Part shown: positions 17,572 through 24,303 of the stretch, one piece after another
Layout of the letters: every line of letters starts with the position of its first letter
Numbering within the stretch: the first letter of the stretch is position 1
NCBI RefSeq assembly: GCF_035599575.1
Contig: NZ_CP141179.1
Location: 3,038,001-3,102,000 of the forward strand
Direction: 5' to 3'
Length of the DNA stretch: 64,000 bases
Origin: Roseovarius sp. Pro17
GTDB taxonomy: Bacteria; Pseudomonadota; Alphaproteobacteria; Rhodobacterales; Rhodobacteraceae
The notes under the pieces: generated by a model
What the model saw: the letters and a program-made list of their open reading frames with translations, nothing else
What the model was told of the DNA's origin: nothing
Database searches by the model: none
Program-made: the position numbers and the translations under genes

Positions 17572-18519
17572 TCAATTGATCCAAGCGGACCAGATTGCCT
17601 TGTTGTCCGTCATCCAGCTTCCGACGGCCTCGTCCAATGCGACGCCGTCCACGTCGATGCTGCGGAACACGTCGGCCAGTTGGCTGTCGCTCAGCTCGAA
17701 GTTACCCATGATGGCTTTGGCTTCTGCCTCTTCGGCCAGTAATTCAGAGTTTGCGTAGACCCAAAGCGAACCGACCTTGACGCCGCAGTCGTGCGTAGCA
17801 TCGGGGTTCGTTCCCCACGCAGGATCGGTATAGCATTCCTCCTCGAACGCGGGGAATTCGACGAATTCGCCCTCGTCGCTCATGAAATACCAGTGTGGCG
17901 TGTAGCCCCAGCCGATCACAGGCTCGCCGCGCCGCGCTGCTGCGGAAATCGTCGCAACCAGTGCGGCGGCGCTTCCCGAGGGGATCGGCTCGACATTGAT
18001 GTCGAACGCTGCGGCCATTTCCGAGACGGGCATGACCCAATCTGCCGGGCCTTCGACGAACCGCGCTTTGGGAGTTGTTTCCGCGGTCGCAAGCGCCTCA
18101 ATGCAGGCCGGTTCCTTCAGCGCTTTCCAATCGGGCAGGCCGGGGCACTGCTCCTTGAGGCTGAGCGGATACCACCAGCCTTCGGCCGAGCTGATGCCGG
18201 TGGAGCCAACATTCTCAGCCTTGCCGCCCTCGGTGGACCCTTCGCAAAGCTCCCAGGTCGACTGCCAGCAGATCGTGTAGTGCAGATCGCCGGTCTGAAT
18301 GCCCGAAAAGCTGGCAGTGTAGTCGGCCTGGACATAATCGACGCGGTAGCCTGCTTCGGCCAGAGTGCTGCCAAGGATCTTGGCGATCACGTCCGATGAC
18401 GTGTCGCTGACCAAGGGCACCACGATCGGGTCAGTCCGGTCGACCGCGAAGGCGGGCGCGGAGATGCCAGTTAGTGACATGGCCAAAACTGCGAGGCTTG
18501 TGGATTTATGCATTTTCAT
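17572..18519 (-). CDS. Periplasmic substrate-binding protein, glycine-betaine (OpuAC) type
   Basis: The product is 315 residues. A signal peptide (MKMHKSTSLAVLAMSLTGIS, cleavage near APAFA) is followed by the OpuAC fold. Aromatic-rich motifs WQSTWELCEG, GWWYPLSL and GWGYTPHWYF are the kind that build the tryptophan/tyrosine cage for a quaternary ammonium group. Cysteines in ELCEG, KEQCPGL, PACIEAL, EEECYTD and THDCGVK may form disulfides. The start has AGGGAGAG 5 bases upstream; a longer upstream frame was discarded. It is the first gene of the transporter-amidase operon. The ligand is likely a betaine such as trigonelline or homarine, by context. Confidence 0.87.
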   Translation of the reverse strand: MKMHKSTSLAVLAMSLTGISAPAFAVDRTDPIVVPLVSDTSSDVIAKILGSTLAEAGYRVDYVQADYTASFSGIQTGDLHYTICWQSTWELCEGSTEGGKAENVGSTGISSAEGWWYPLSLKEQCPGLPDWKALKEPACIEALATAETTPKARFVEGPADWVMPVSEMAAAFDINVEPIPSGSAAALVATISAAARRGEPVIGWGYTPHWYFMSDEGEFVEFPAFEEECYTDPAWGTNPDATHDCGVKVGSLWVYANSELLAEEAEAKAIMGNFELSDSQLADVFRSIDVDGVALDEAVGSWMTDNKAIWSAWIN

Positions 18520-18677
18520 TGTGACTCTCCCTGTCGTTTTTGTGCTGTGTTCGCGAAGCGGTAGGCAGCAAACAGCGAAAGGCCTGTCACTTGGCCGCCG
18601 CACATTTGCCCCCTGCCCCGATCGGACCACGAGCTATTGTACTCAGCGATGATGCAGAGAGTTGGGCGCACGCAGAA

Positions 18678-18714
18678 GTCGCTACATGCATCTAAAAAGT
18701 ATACAAGTAGCGAC
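18678..18714. promoter_or_regulatory. Inverted repeat in transporter promoter region
   Basis: GTCGCTAC (18678-18685) and GTAGCGAC (18707-18714) form perfect 8-bp arms around a 21-bp AT-richer centre containing GTATAC. It lies between the XRE-regulator stop and the solute-binding gene start. It could be an operator for the transporter operon; a hairpin terminator role is less likely because no T-run follows. Confidence 0.4.
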
Positions 18715-18731
18715 AGTCAGATCATGGATGC

Positions 18732-19559
18732 CTAAAAAACCTGCCAAGGATGTCCTACAAAGCCATCTTCACCGGCGGACATATCATTGGCGGTGGCATT
18801 GCGAATATCCTCTGGAATCGCCGGATCATCCTTATCGAACAGACCACATGCCGACAGCGTCGCGCGAAGGTCGATGTCCTCCCCCAAGGCTTCCCAAACC
18901 ACTCGGTAGCAGGCAATATCACGGCTGGTGGCGCTGCTGATCCCAAGGCTGAGGCCGGTCAGAATAGCGACCTGATCCATCCGCGCGGGGTACAGAATGG
19001 TCGTCCACATCATCTGCCCCGCCTTCTGCTCGCGTTCATGCACGAAAATCCGCTCGCCGGTGTGAAAGGCGACGCCGGTGTATTTCAGCATCCGCCGCGC
19101 CCGGCGTTTGGCCAATGCATAATTTTCGATATTCTTTAGATAGGTGAACCCGCGCTCGGAAAAGAGCCGCATCAACGAGCATTGGATTTTGCCGGGAAAT
19201 TCGACGGGTCGATAATAGCATCTGTAATACCCGATATACTCGGCCATATCGCGGGATGCGGACGGGTTAATCCGGTGCAGCTTGGAAATGTATTCGCCAA
19301 AAGGGTCGACCTCGGGCCCTTGCGGTTTGCGAAGTGCGACAAGTTGGCGAAAGGCATTCTGGTCCATCAGGATCTCATGCTCTTCCACGCCGAAATAGTC
19401 GCATATGGATTGCATGTTGGTCAGAGACGGGCGGCTTGTGCCATTCAGATAACGATGGAATTGCTGTCGATTGATGGCCAACCGCTCGCAGACCTGAGTA
19501 ATCGATTTTGCATAGCTACACAAAAGCTTCAGGTTGTTGGGGAAGTTATTGTTCAGCAT
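18732..19559 (-). CDS. XRE-type helix-turn-helix regulator
   Basis: The product is 275 residues. The N-terminal HTH (SITQVCERLAINRQQFHRYLNGTSRPSLTNM, split over residues 19-49) has the XRE pattern. It is followed by a long domain of about 200 residues with FGVEEHEILMD, AKRRARRMLKYTGVAFHTGERIFVHERE and LTGLSLGISSATSRDIACYRVV, which I do not recognise as a characterised sensor. AGGA lies 5 bases before the ATG. It is upstream of and co-oriented with the betaine-type transporter operon, which suggests control of that operon. It could also be independent. Confidence 0.75.
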   Translation of the reverse strand: MLNNNFPNNLKLLCSYAKSITQVCERLAINRQQFHRYLNGTSRPSLTNMQSICDYFGVEEHEILMDQNAFRQLVALRKPQGPEVDPFGEYISKLHRINPSASRDMAEYIGYYRCYYRPVEFPGKIQCSLMRLFSERGFTYLKNIENYALAKRRARRMLKYTGVAFHTGERIFVHEREQKAGQMMWTTILYPARMDQVAILTGLSLGISSATSRDIACYRVVWEALGEDIDLRATLSACGLFDKDDPAIPEDIRNATANDMSAGEDGFVGHPWQVF

Positions 19560-19593
19560 CGGTCCTATCTGACTTGGACAACTGGAAGCCTTT

Positions 19594-19670
19594 TGGCGGC
19601 CCCGGAAGGACTTGAACCCTCAACCTCGGACTTAGAAGGTCCTTGCTCTATCCAGTTGAGCTACGGAGCC
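19594..19670 (-). tRNA. tRNA-Arg (anticodon TCT)
   Basis: The minus strand folds as a cloverleaf. The acceptor arm is GGCTCCG paired with CGGGGCC (one G-T pair), the D arm is GCTC/GAGC, the anticodon loop is CTTCTAA with anticodon TCT, and the T loop is GGTTCAAGTCC. A discriminator G and an encoded CCA (19594-19596) follow. It lies 43 bp downstream of truA on the same strand and 34 bp from the XRE regulator start. No integrase or att-like duplication was seen nearby. Confidence 0.95.
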
Positions 19671-19712
19671 GCGCGGCTCTTTCCTAACGTCCCGTTTCCA
19701 TCAGCGCAAAGC

Positions 19713-20486
19713 CTAATGCGTGCCAAACGGATCCTCGGGGTATTCCACCCCCGCAAGGTAAAGGCCCTGCGGAGGGCAGACTGGCCCGCAAGCGGCGCGA
19801 TCCCTCGCTTCCAGCGCAGCGCGCACATCGTCCGGCGTCCACGTACCGTGCCCGACGCGCTCCAGCGTGCCAACGATGCTGCGCACCTGGTTGTGAAGAA
19901 ACGAACGCGCCCGCAAATGAAACCGCAACTCCGGTCCTCCGGGTCCAACATATTGCTGGATCTCCACTGTATCCAGCGTCTTGACCGGACTCGCCGCCTG
20001 GCAAATCGAAGAGCGGAAGGTGGTGAAATCATGTCGCCCCTGAAAATGGACCGCCGCTTCGCGCATCGCCGCCAGGTTCAACCCATGCGACACTTGCCAG
20101 ACCAGCCCGGCATCATGCGTCGCAGGCGCGCGGCGCATCAACAGGCGAAACAGATACCGCCGTTCCATCGCGGAAAACCGCGCGTGCCAGTCGTCGCTGA
20201 CCTCGGCGCAATCCACGATCGCCACCGGCTGAGGCTTCAGATGATAATTCAGCGCTGCCATCAGGCGAAACGGCGTCCAATCCTTGGCCAGATCGCAATG
20301 CGCCACCTGCTCCAACGCGTGCACCCCGGCATCCGTACGACCGGCAGCAGCAATTTTGTGCGGCCCCGGCTCCAGTCGCGCCAGCGCGGCCTCGATGGCG
20401 CCCTGCACAGACGGCTGGTCGCGCTGACGCTGCCAGCCCGCGAACGGCCCCCCGTGATACTCGACTTTCAATGCAAATCTCGACAT
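19713..20486 (-). CDS. truA: tRNA pseudouridine(38-40) synthase TruA
   Basis: The product is 257 residues, the usual size. The catalytic aspartate is Asp52 in [11 protein letters not shown]. Other TruA motifs are [14 protein letters not shown] near the N-terminus, [15 protein letters not shown] in the middle and [17 protein letters not shown] toward the C-terminus. It isomerises uridines 38-40 in the anticodon stem-loop of many tRNAs. The gene is followed on the same strand by tRNA-Arg(TCT). The start at [10 protein letters not shown] fits the family; the ribosome site is weak. Confidence 0.95.
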   Translation of the reverse strand: MSRFALKVEYHGGPFAGWQRQRDQPSVQGAIEAALARLEPGPHKIAAAGRTDAGVHALEQVAHCDLAKDWTPFRLMAALNYHLKPQPVAIVDCAEVSDDWHARFSAMERRYLFRLLMRRAPATHDAGLVWQVSHGLNLAAMREAAVHFQGRHDFTTFRSSICQAASPVKTLDTVEIQQYVGPGGPELRFHLRARSFLHNQVRSIVGTLERVGHGTWTPDDVRAALEARDRAACGPVCPPQGLYLAGVEYPEDPFGTH

Positions 20487-20541
20487 GGCCCGGCGCTTAC
20501 TCCAATTCCCATGCCGATTAAAGCGCCCACTCGCGTTCACC

Positions 20542-20562
20542 GTTCTCAAAATACTCTTGCCA
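20542..20562 (+). repeat. Dispersed intergenic AAATACTC motif
   Basis: GTTCTCAAAATACTCTTGCC followed by AAAGGC lies between the divergent truA and ycjX genes. Near-identical copies occur at 27293 (plus strand) and 37011 (minus strand), always in intergenic DNA upstream of a start codon. Confidence 0.5.
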
Positions 20563-20651
20563 AAGGCATCGCCCCATCGCGCGACGCCTCTGGAAACCCT
20601 GCCGCACCGCCGTTATCTATGGGTCCGAGGCAGCAGCGAAAGGGCCGCACA

Positions 20652-22079
20652 TTGGGCATCTCGACACTGGCCGACGGCCTCACCCGTGGAGCCGAGCGCA
20701 TTTCCGGCACTGTCTCGGAGACGTTTTTCGAGCCTGTGATCCGCATCGGCGTCACCGGCCTAGCGCGGGCGGGCAAGACGGTGTTCATTACCTCGCTCGT
20801 CGCCAACCTGCTGGAACGGGGACGCATGCCCGGCCTCGTCGCTGCCAGCGAGGGGCGCATTGCCGCCGCCTTCCTGCAACCGCAACCCGACGATACCGTA
20901 CCGCGTTTCGACTTTGAATCGCACCTCGCCGCGCTGACTGCGCCGGCACCCCACTGGCCCGAAAGCACCCGCGCCATATCCGAACTGCGGCTGTCCTTAC
21001 GCGTGCGCCCCGCTGGCCTTTTGGCCGGGCTGACCGGGCCACGCACGATCCATGTCGATATCGTCGATTATCCCGGCGAATGGTTGCTGGACCTCGCGCT
21101 GATGGAAAAATCCTACTCCGAGTGGAGCGATGCGACCTTGGCCCAGATGGAGCGCCGCGATATCGCCGCGACGTATCTGGCTCAGGTGCAGACCGCTGAC
21201 GCCGCAGGCACGTGGGAAGAACCACAACTGAAAGCGCTGGCCGACACATTTACCGTCTATCTAGGTGCCGCGCGGCAAAAGGGCCTGAGCGGCATCGCGC
21301 CGGGTCGGTTCCTGCTGCCGGGCGAAATGGCGGGTTCGCCCGCGCTGACCTTTGCGCCGATCACAAAACCGGACCGCCCCGGCCGCCGCAGCCTATGGCG
21401 CGAGATGGAGAGGCGTTTTGACGCCTATAAGTCTCAGGTCGTCGCGCCGTTCTTTCGCGATCACTTCTCGCGGATCGACCGCCAGATCGTGCTGGTCGAC
21501 GCGCTCGAAGCGATCCATGCAGGCCCGCCCGCCGTGGCCGATTTACAGGACACGATGACCGAGATCCTCGCCGCCTTCCGCCCCGGTCGCAACGCGTTCC
21601 TCAGCCGGCTTTTTCTGGGCCGCCGGGTCGAAAAGATCCTTTTTGCCGCGACCAAGGCCGACCATCTGCACCACAAACAACACACACGCCTGACCGCCTT
21701 CATGGAGGCCCTTACGGCCGAGGCGCGCGCGCGCGCCGACTTCAAGGGGTCCGAGACGGCAGCCATCGCCCTCGCCTCGCTGCGCGCCACCGTCGAGGAA
21801 ACGCGCGAACATGAGGGCGAAACGCTGGATTGCGTACGCGGCACGTTGCTGGGACCGGATGGTAGTCCCGGCAAACAGGCCGCGTTTTATCCCGGCGCGC
21901 TGCCGGACAGCCCCGCCTCGCTGATCGCAGCGGCGCGGCAGGGGCATGAGGCGTGGCTGGACCGCGACTATCAGATCATGAAATTCGCCCCCGCCCCGCT
22001 GGCGCTGAAACCCGGCATGGGGCCGCCCCATATCCGCCTCGACCGCGCCGCGCAGTTCCTGATCGGGGACCGGCTGTGA
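20652..22079 (+). CDS. ycjX: YcjX-family P-loop NTPase (DUF463)
   Basis: The product is 475 residues from a TTG start preceded by GAAAGGG. An in-frame ATG at 20619 has no ribosome site but cannot be excluded. The P-loop is GLARAGKT (residues 36-43), followed by VTSLVANLLERGRMPGL-like and VDIVDYPGEWLLDLAL segments that define the YcjX/DUF463 family. Family members are stress-associated GTPase-like proteins of unknown exact role and typically pair with a YcjF/DUF697 membrane protein, as here two genes downstream. It overlaps the GNAT gene by GTGA. Confidence 0.88.
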   Translation: MGISTLADGLTRGAERISGTVSETFFEPVIRIGVTGLARAGKTVFITSLVANLLERGRMPGLVAASEGRIAAAFLQPQPDDTVPRFDFESHLAALTAPAPHWPESTRAISELRLSLRVRPAGLLAGLTGPRTIHVDIVDYPGEWLLDLALMEKSYSEWSDATLAQMERRDIAATYLAQVQTADAAGTWEEPQLKALADTFTVYLGAARQKGLSGIAPGRFLLPGEMAGSPALTFAPITKPDRPGRRSLWREMERRFDAYKSQVVAPFFRDHFSRIDRQIVLVDALEAIHAGPPAVADLQDTMTEILAAFRPGRNAFLSRLFLGRRVEKILFAATKADHLHHKQHTRLTAFMEALTAEARARADFKGSETAAIALASLRATVEETREHEGETLDCVRGTLLGPDGSPGKQAAFYPGALPDSPASLIAAARQGHEAWLDRDYQIMKFAPAPLALKPGMGPPHIRLDRAAQFLIGDRL

Positions 22080-22534
22080 ATGGGGCCCGCCCCGCCCGCG
22101 CGCGGTTGTGGCACGTCCCGCAGATGACCGCGATCCTATGGGATTTCATCCATCGCACCCCATGGCTGCCGCGCGTGCGCCCCTACCGCACCGATCTGCG
22201 CGTGATGGCCCGCATTACACGGCGCGGCTGGGTGAGGGTGTTGCGCGACGCGCGAGGCCCCGCTGCCTTTATCGCGCGCGACGGTGCTCGGGTCCACGCG
22301 CTCTATGTGCATCCACGCGCGCAAGGGATGGGTATGGGTCGCGCCCTGCTGAATGATGCCAAGCGCGCCGCGCCGCGGCTGGAACTTTGGGTGGCCGAGG
22401 CAAATGAGGATGCGCGCATTTTCTACATGACCCAGGGCTTTGCCGAACATGCGCGCGGCTGCGGTGCTTACAACGACGAACGACTGCCGGAAATCCAAAT
22501 GATCTGGCACCAAGACAGGAGCGCTGCGATATGA
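22076..22534 (+). CDS. GNAT-family N-acetyltransferase
   Basis: The product is 152 residues and starts with GTG overlapping the ycjX stop. The acetyl-CoA pyrophosphate-binding motif is VHPRAQGMGMGRALL (R/QxxGxG/A pattern). It is followed by WVAEANEDARIFYMTQGF, the usual beta5-alpha region of GNAT enzymes. Substrate unknown. It is sandwiched between ycjX and the DUF697 gene with overlaps at both ends, so the three are one transcription unit. A modification target among small molecules or its neighbours is possible but unsupported. Confidence 0.85.
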   Translation: MNGARPARARLWHVPQMTAILWDFIHRTPWLPRVRPYRTDLRVMARITRRGWVRVLRDARGPAAFIARDGARVHALYVHPRAQGMGMGRALLNDAKRAAPRLELWVAEANEDARIFYMTQGFAEHARGCGAYNDERLPEIQMIWHQDRSAAI

Positions 22535-23532
22535 GCCGCCCCAAAGGCCCCATCCTTTTCGATCTGGACGAGGACGCCCCCCGCGCCGCCCCGTCCGAGG
22601 CACCGCCAGTCCCCGAGCCTGACCTGCCGACCCCGCCCGATGGGCGCGCGATGCAGACCTTCGCAGCGCTGGCCGCGCGCCGCCCGTCGCGTCTGGCACG
22701 GCTTTTCTGGGGGCTGCTGGGCGCAATCCTGACCTTCGCCATCTCGCTCGCCGCGTGGGATTTTGCAACAAGCCTGATCACGCGAGTGCCGGCGCTGGGT
22801 TACGCCGTGACCGCGCTGCTGGCCGCCTTTATTCTGGTCCTCGTCGCTATCGCCCTGCGCGAATTGGCCGCCTTTGCCCGGCTGGGCAGGATCGACGCAC
22901 TTCATCGCAAGGCCGATACTGCGCTGGCCGATGACGATCTGCCCGCCGCACGCGAGTTGACCAACGATTTGGTCAAGCTCTATACAGGCCGCGAGGATAC
23001 GCGCTGGGGCCGCGAGCGACTGGCCGAGCAGCGCGGCGATCAGTTCGACGCCAGCACCCTTTTGGCACTGGCCGAGGCCGAGCTGCTGGTCCCGCTTGAT
23101 GCCGCGGCCTTGCGACAGGTCGAAGGCGCCGCGCGGCAGGTCGCTGCCGTTACTGCGCTGGTCCCTATTGCGCTGGCGGATTTAATTGTCGCGCTCAGCG
23201 CCAACATTCGCATGATCCGCCGTATCGCCGAAATCTATGGCGGGCGCTCTGGCACGTTGGGCAGTCTGCGCCTCACGCGCGCTGTGTTGACCCACCTCGT
23301 CGCCACGGGCGCCGTGGCGGTAGGCGATGACGTGATCTCCAGCGTCGCGGGCGGTAGCCTTTTGTCGAAAATCTCGCGCCGCTTCGGCGAGGGCGTAATC
23401 AACGGCGCGCTGACGGCCCGCGTCGGCGTTGCCGCGATGGAGGTCTGCCGCCCCCTGCCCTTTTCGCCGGGCAAACGCCCCAAGGTGCGCCGCATTATCA
23501 CCACGGCGCTCAGCGGGCTTTTCCCCAGCTAA
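22531..23532 (+). CDS. TIGR01620/DUF697 inner-membrane protein (YcjF-like)
   Basis: The product is 333 residues. A proline-rich acidic N-terminus is followed by two strong transmembrane helices (about residues 58-84 and 89-112). A C-terminal DUF697-type region (VTALVPIALADLIVALSANIRMIRRIAEIYGGRSG, split here) and a small-residue hydrophobic tail follow. It partners YcjX in Proteobacteria by conserved gene order. It overlaps the GNAT stop by ATGA. Its TAA stop is the first part of the palindromic repeat that follows. Confidence 0.85.
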   Translation: MSRPKGPILFDLDEDAPRAAPSEAPPVPEPDLPTPPDGRAMQTFAALAARRPSRLARLFWGLLGAILTFAISLAAWDFATSLITRVPALGYAVTALLAAFILVLVAIALRELAAFARLGRIDALHRKADTALADDDLPAARELTNDLVKLYTGREDTRWGRERLAEQRGDQFDASTLLALAEAELLVPLDAAALRQVEGAARQVAAVTALVPIALADLIVALSANIRMIRRIAEIYGGRSGTLGSLRLTRAVLTHLVATGAVAVGDDVISSVAGGSLLSKISRRFGEGVINGALTARVGVAAMEVCRPLPFSPGKRPKVRRIITTALSGLFPS

Positions 23533-23644
23533 AGCGTTTCGCGAAAAACCTGAATCGGGGATTTTCGCGAAACGCGCGCGACATATCAGCGTTGCGCGCG
23601 TTTCGCCTTTATCCGATGCTTCAGGTTAAAGGCGAAACGCTTTA
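23531..23644. repeat. Facing pair of palindromic extragenic repeats
   Basis: Two hairpin units lie tail to tail between convergent genes. Unit 1 has a perfect 14-bp stem (23534-23547 with 23562-23575) and a 14-base loop. Unit 2 has a perfect 14-bp stem (23598-23611 with 23627-23640) and a 15-base loop. Read on opposite strands, both units share GCGTTTCGC, the loop start ACCTGAA and the closing GCGAAACGC. Both genes end in TAA immediately followed by AGCGTTTCGC, so the repeats abut or supply the stops. They probably also act as a bidirectional terminator. Confidence 0.85.
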
Positions 23645-24052
23645 ACGCAGGTTTGGCACCGCCCCCGGCGGCGCGCGCATCTTTAGTCCCACCTGAAAGC
23701 CGCGCCCGATCCGGTGCGCCAACGCGGACCAGCGGCGCGCGGTGATGTCGGGCAATTCCTCGGTCAGGATGGTATCGAAAAGGCCCAGCCAAACAGGAAA
23801 ATGCTCGGCATGCACATCGCTCGCCGCCTCGTGGACCTGCATCGGATTACCGTCATAACACCGCTCGCGCAGAATGGCGTTCGCCCAGAATCGGGCGATT
23901 TTCTCTTCGTGCGCGGGCCATCCGTCCGGCGCGATATGTGCGCCAAATACAGGCCCCAGCACCGGATCGCGCCGCACCTGCGCATAAAACCGTGTCACGA
24001 CCCTCTGGATCTGGTCACGCGTGATGTCAAATTGCTCCAACGGTTTGACCAT
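23642..24052 (-). CDS. Group III truncated haemoglobin
   Basis: The product is 136 residues and looks like a group III (P) truncated globin: ITRDQIQRVVTRFYAQVRRDPVLGPVF at the N-terminus, ARFWANAILRERCYDGNPMQVHE in the middle and HAEHFPVWLGLFDTIL with the probable proximal histidine. It is a haem protein likely involved in oxygen, NO or peroxide chemistry. GAAGGAGA lies 6 bases before the ATG. It is divergent from ileS across 251 bp in which I saw no clear FNR or Nnr box. The stop lies inside the palindromic repeat. Confidence 0.88.
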   Translation of the reverse strand: MVKPLEQFDITRDQIQRVVTRFYAQVRRDPVLGPVFGAHIAPDGWPAHEEKIARFWANAILRERCYDGNPMQVHEAASDVHAEHFPVWLGLFDTILTEELPDITARRWSALAHRIGRGFQVGLKMRAPPGAVPNLR

Positions 24053-24303
24053 GATGCGTCTCCTTCACATTCACTCTCGACCCTTGGCAGCCGTGCCGCC
24101 ATAGGCCAAATTACCGCAGCCGCGCGCCCTCTGGACGCGGGCGCAGCGCCGCCCTATAACGCGGCCATGATGTGCAACATAGCGATCATCATCCGAATTA
24201 CATGCCCGGCGCTCTGACACCTGAGCCGCCGGGACAAGGCGTTCGAACCCATCGCGCCGCCCCATCATATCCTCACGCCGATCCGAGATAAAGGACGCCC
24301 GAA

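Noticed and set aside
18699..18704. Second GntR operator (GTATAC) before the transporter operon
   Set aside because: Only the six-base core matches; flanking bases of the 12204 palindrome are not conserved, so it is mentioned only as a possibility.
19594..19676. Integration site at tRNA-Arg
   Set aside because: No integrase gene and no second copy of the tRNA 3' end were found in the window.
19182..20651. Long plus-strand extension upstream of ycjX
   Set aside because: It runs through the tRNA-Arg gene and truA on the opposite strand; the YcjX family begins near residue 1 of the 20652 start.
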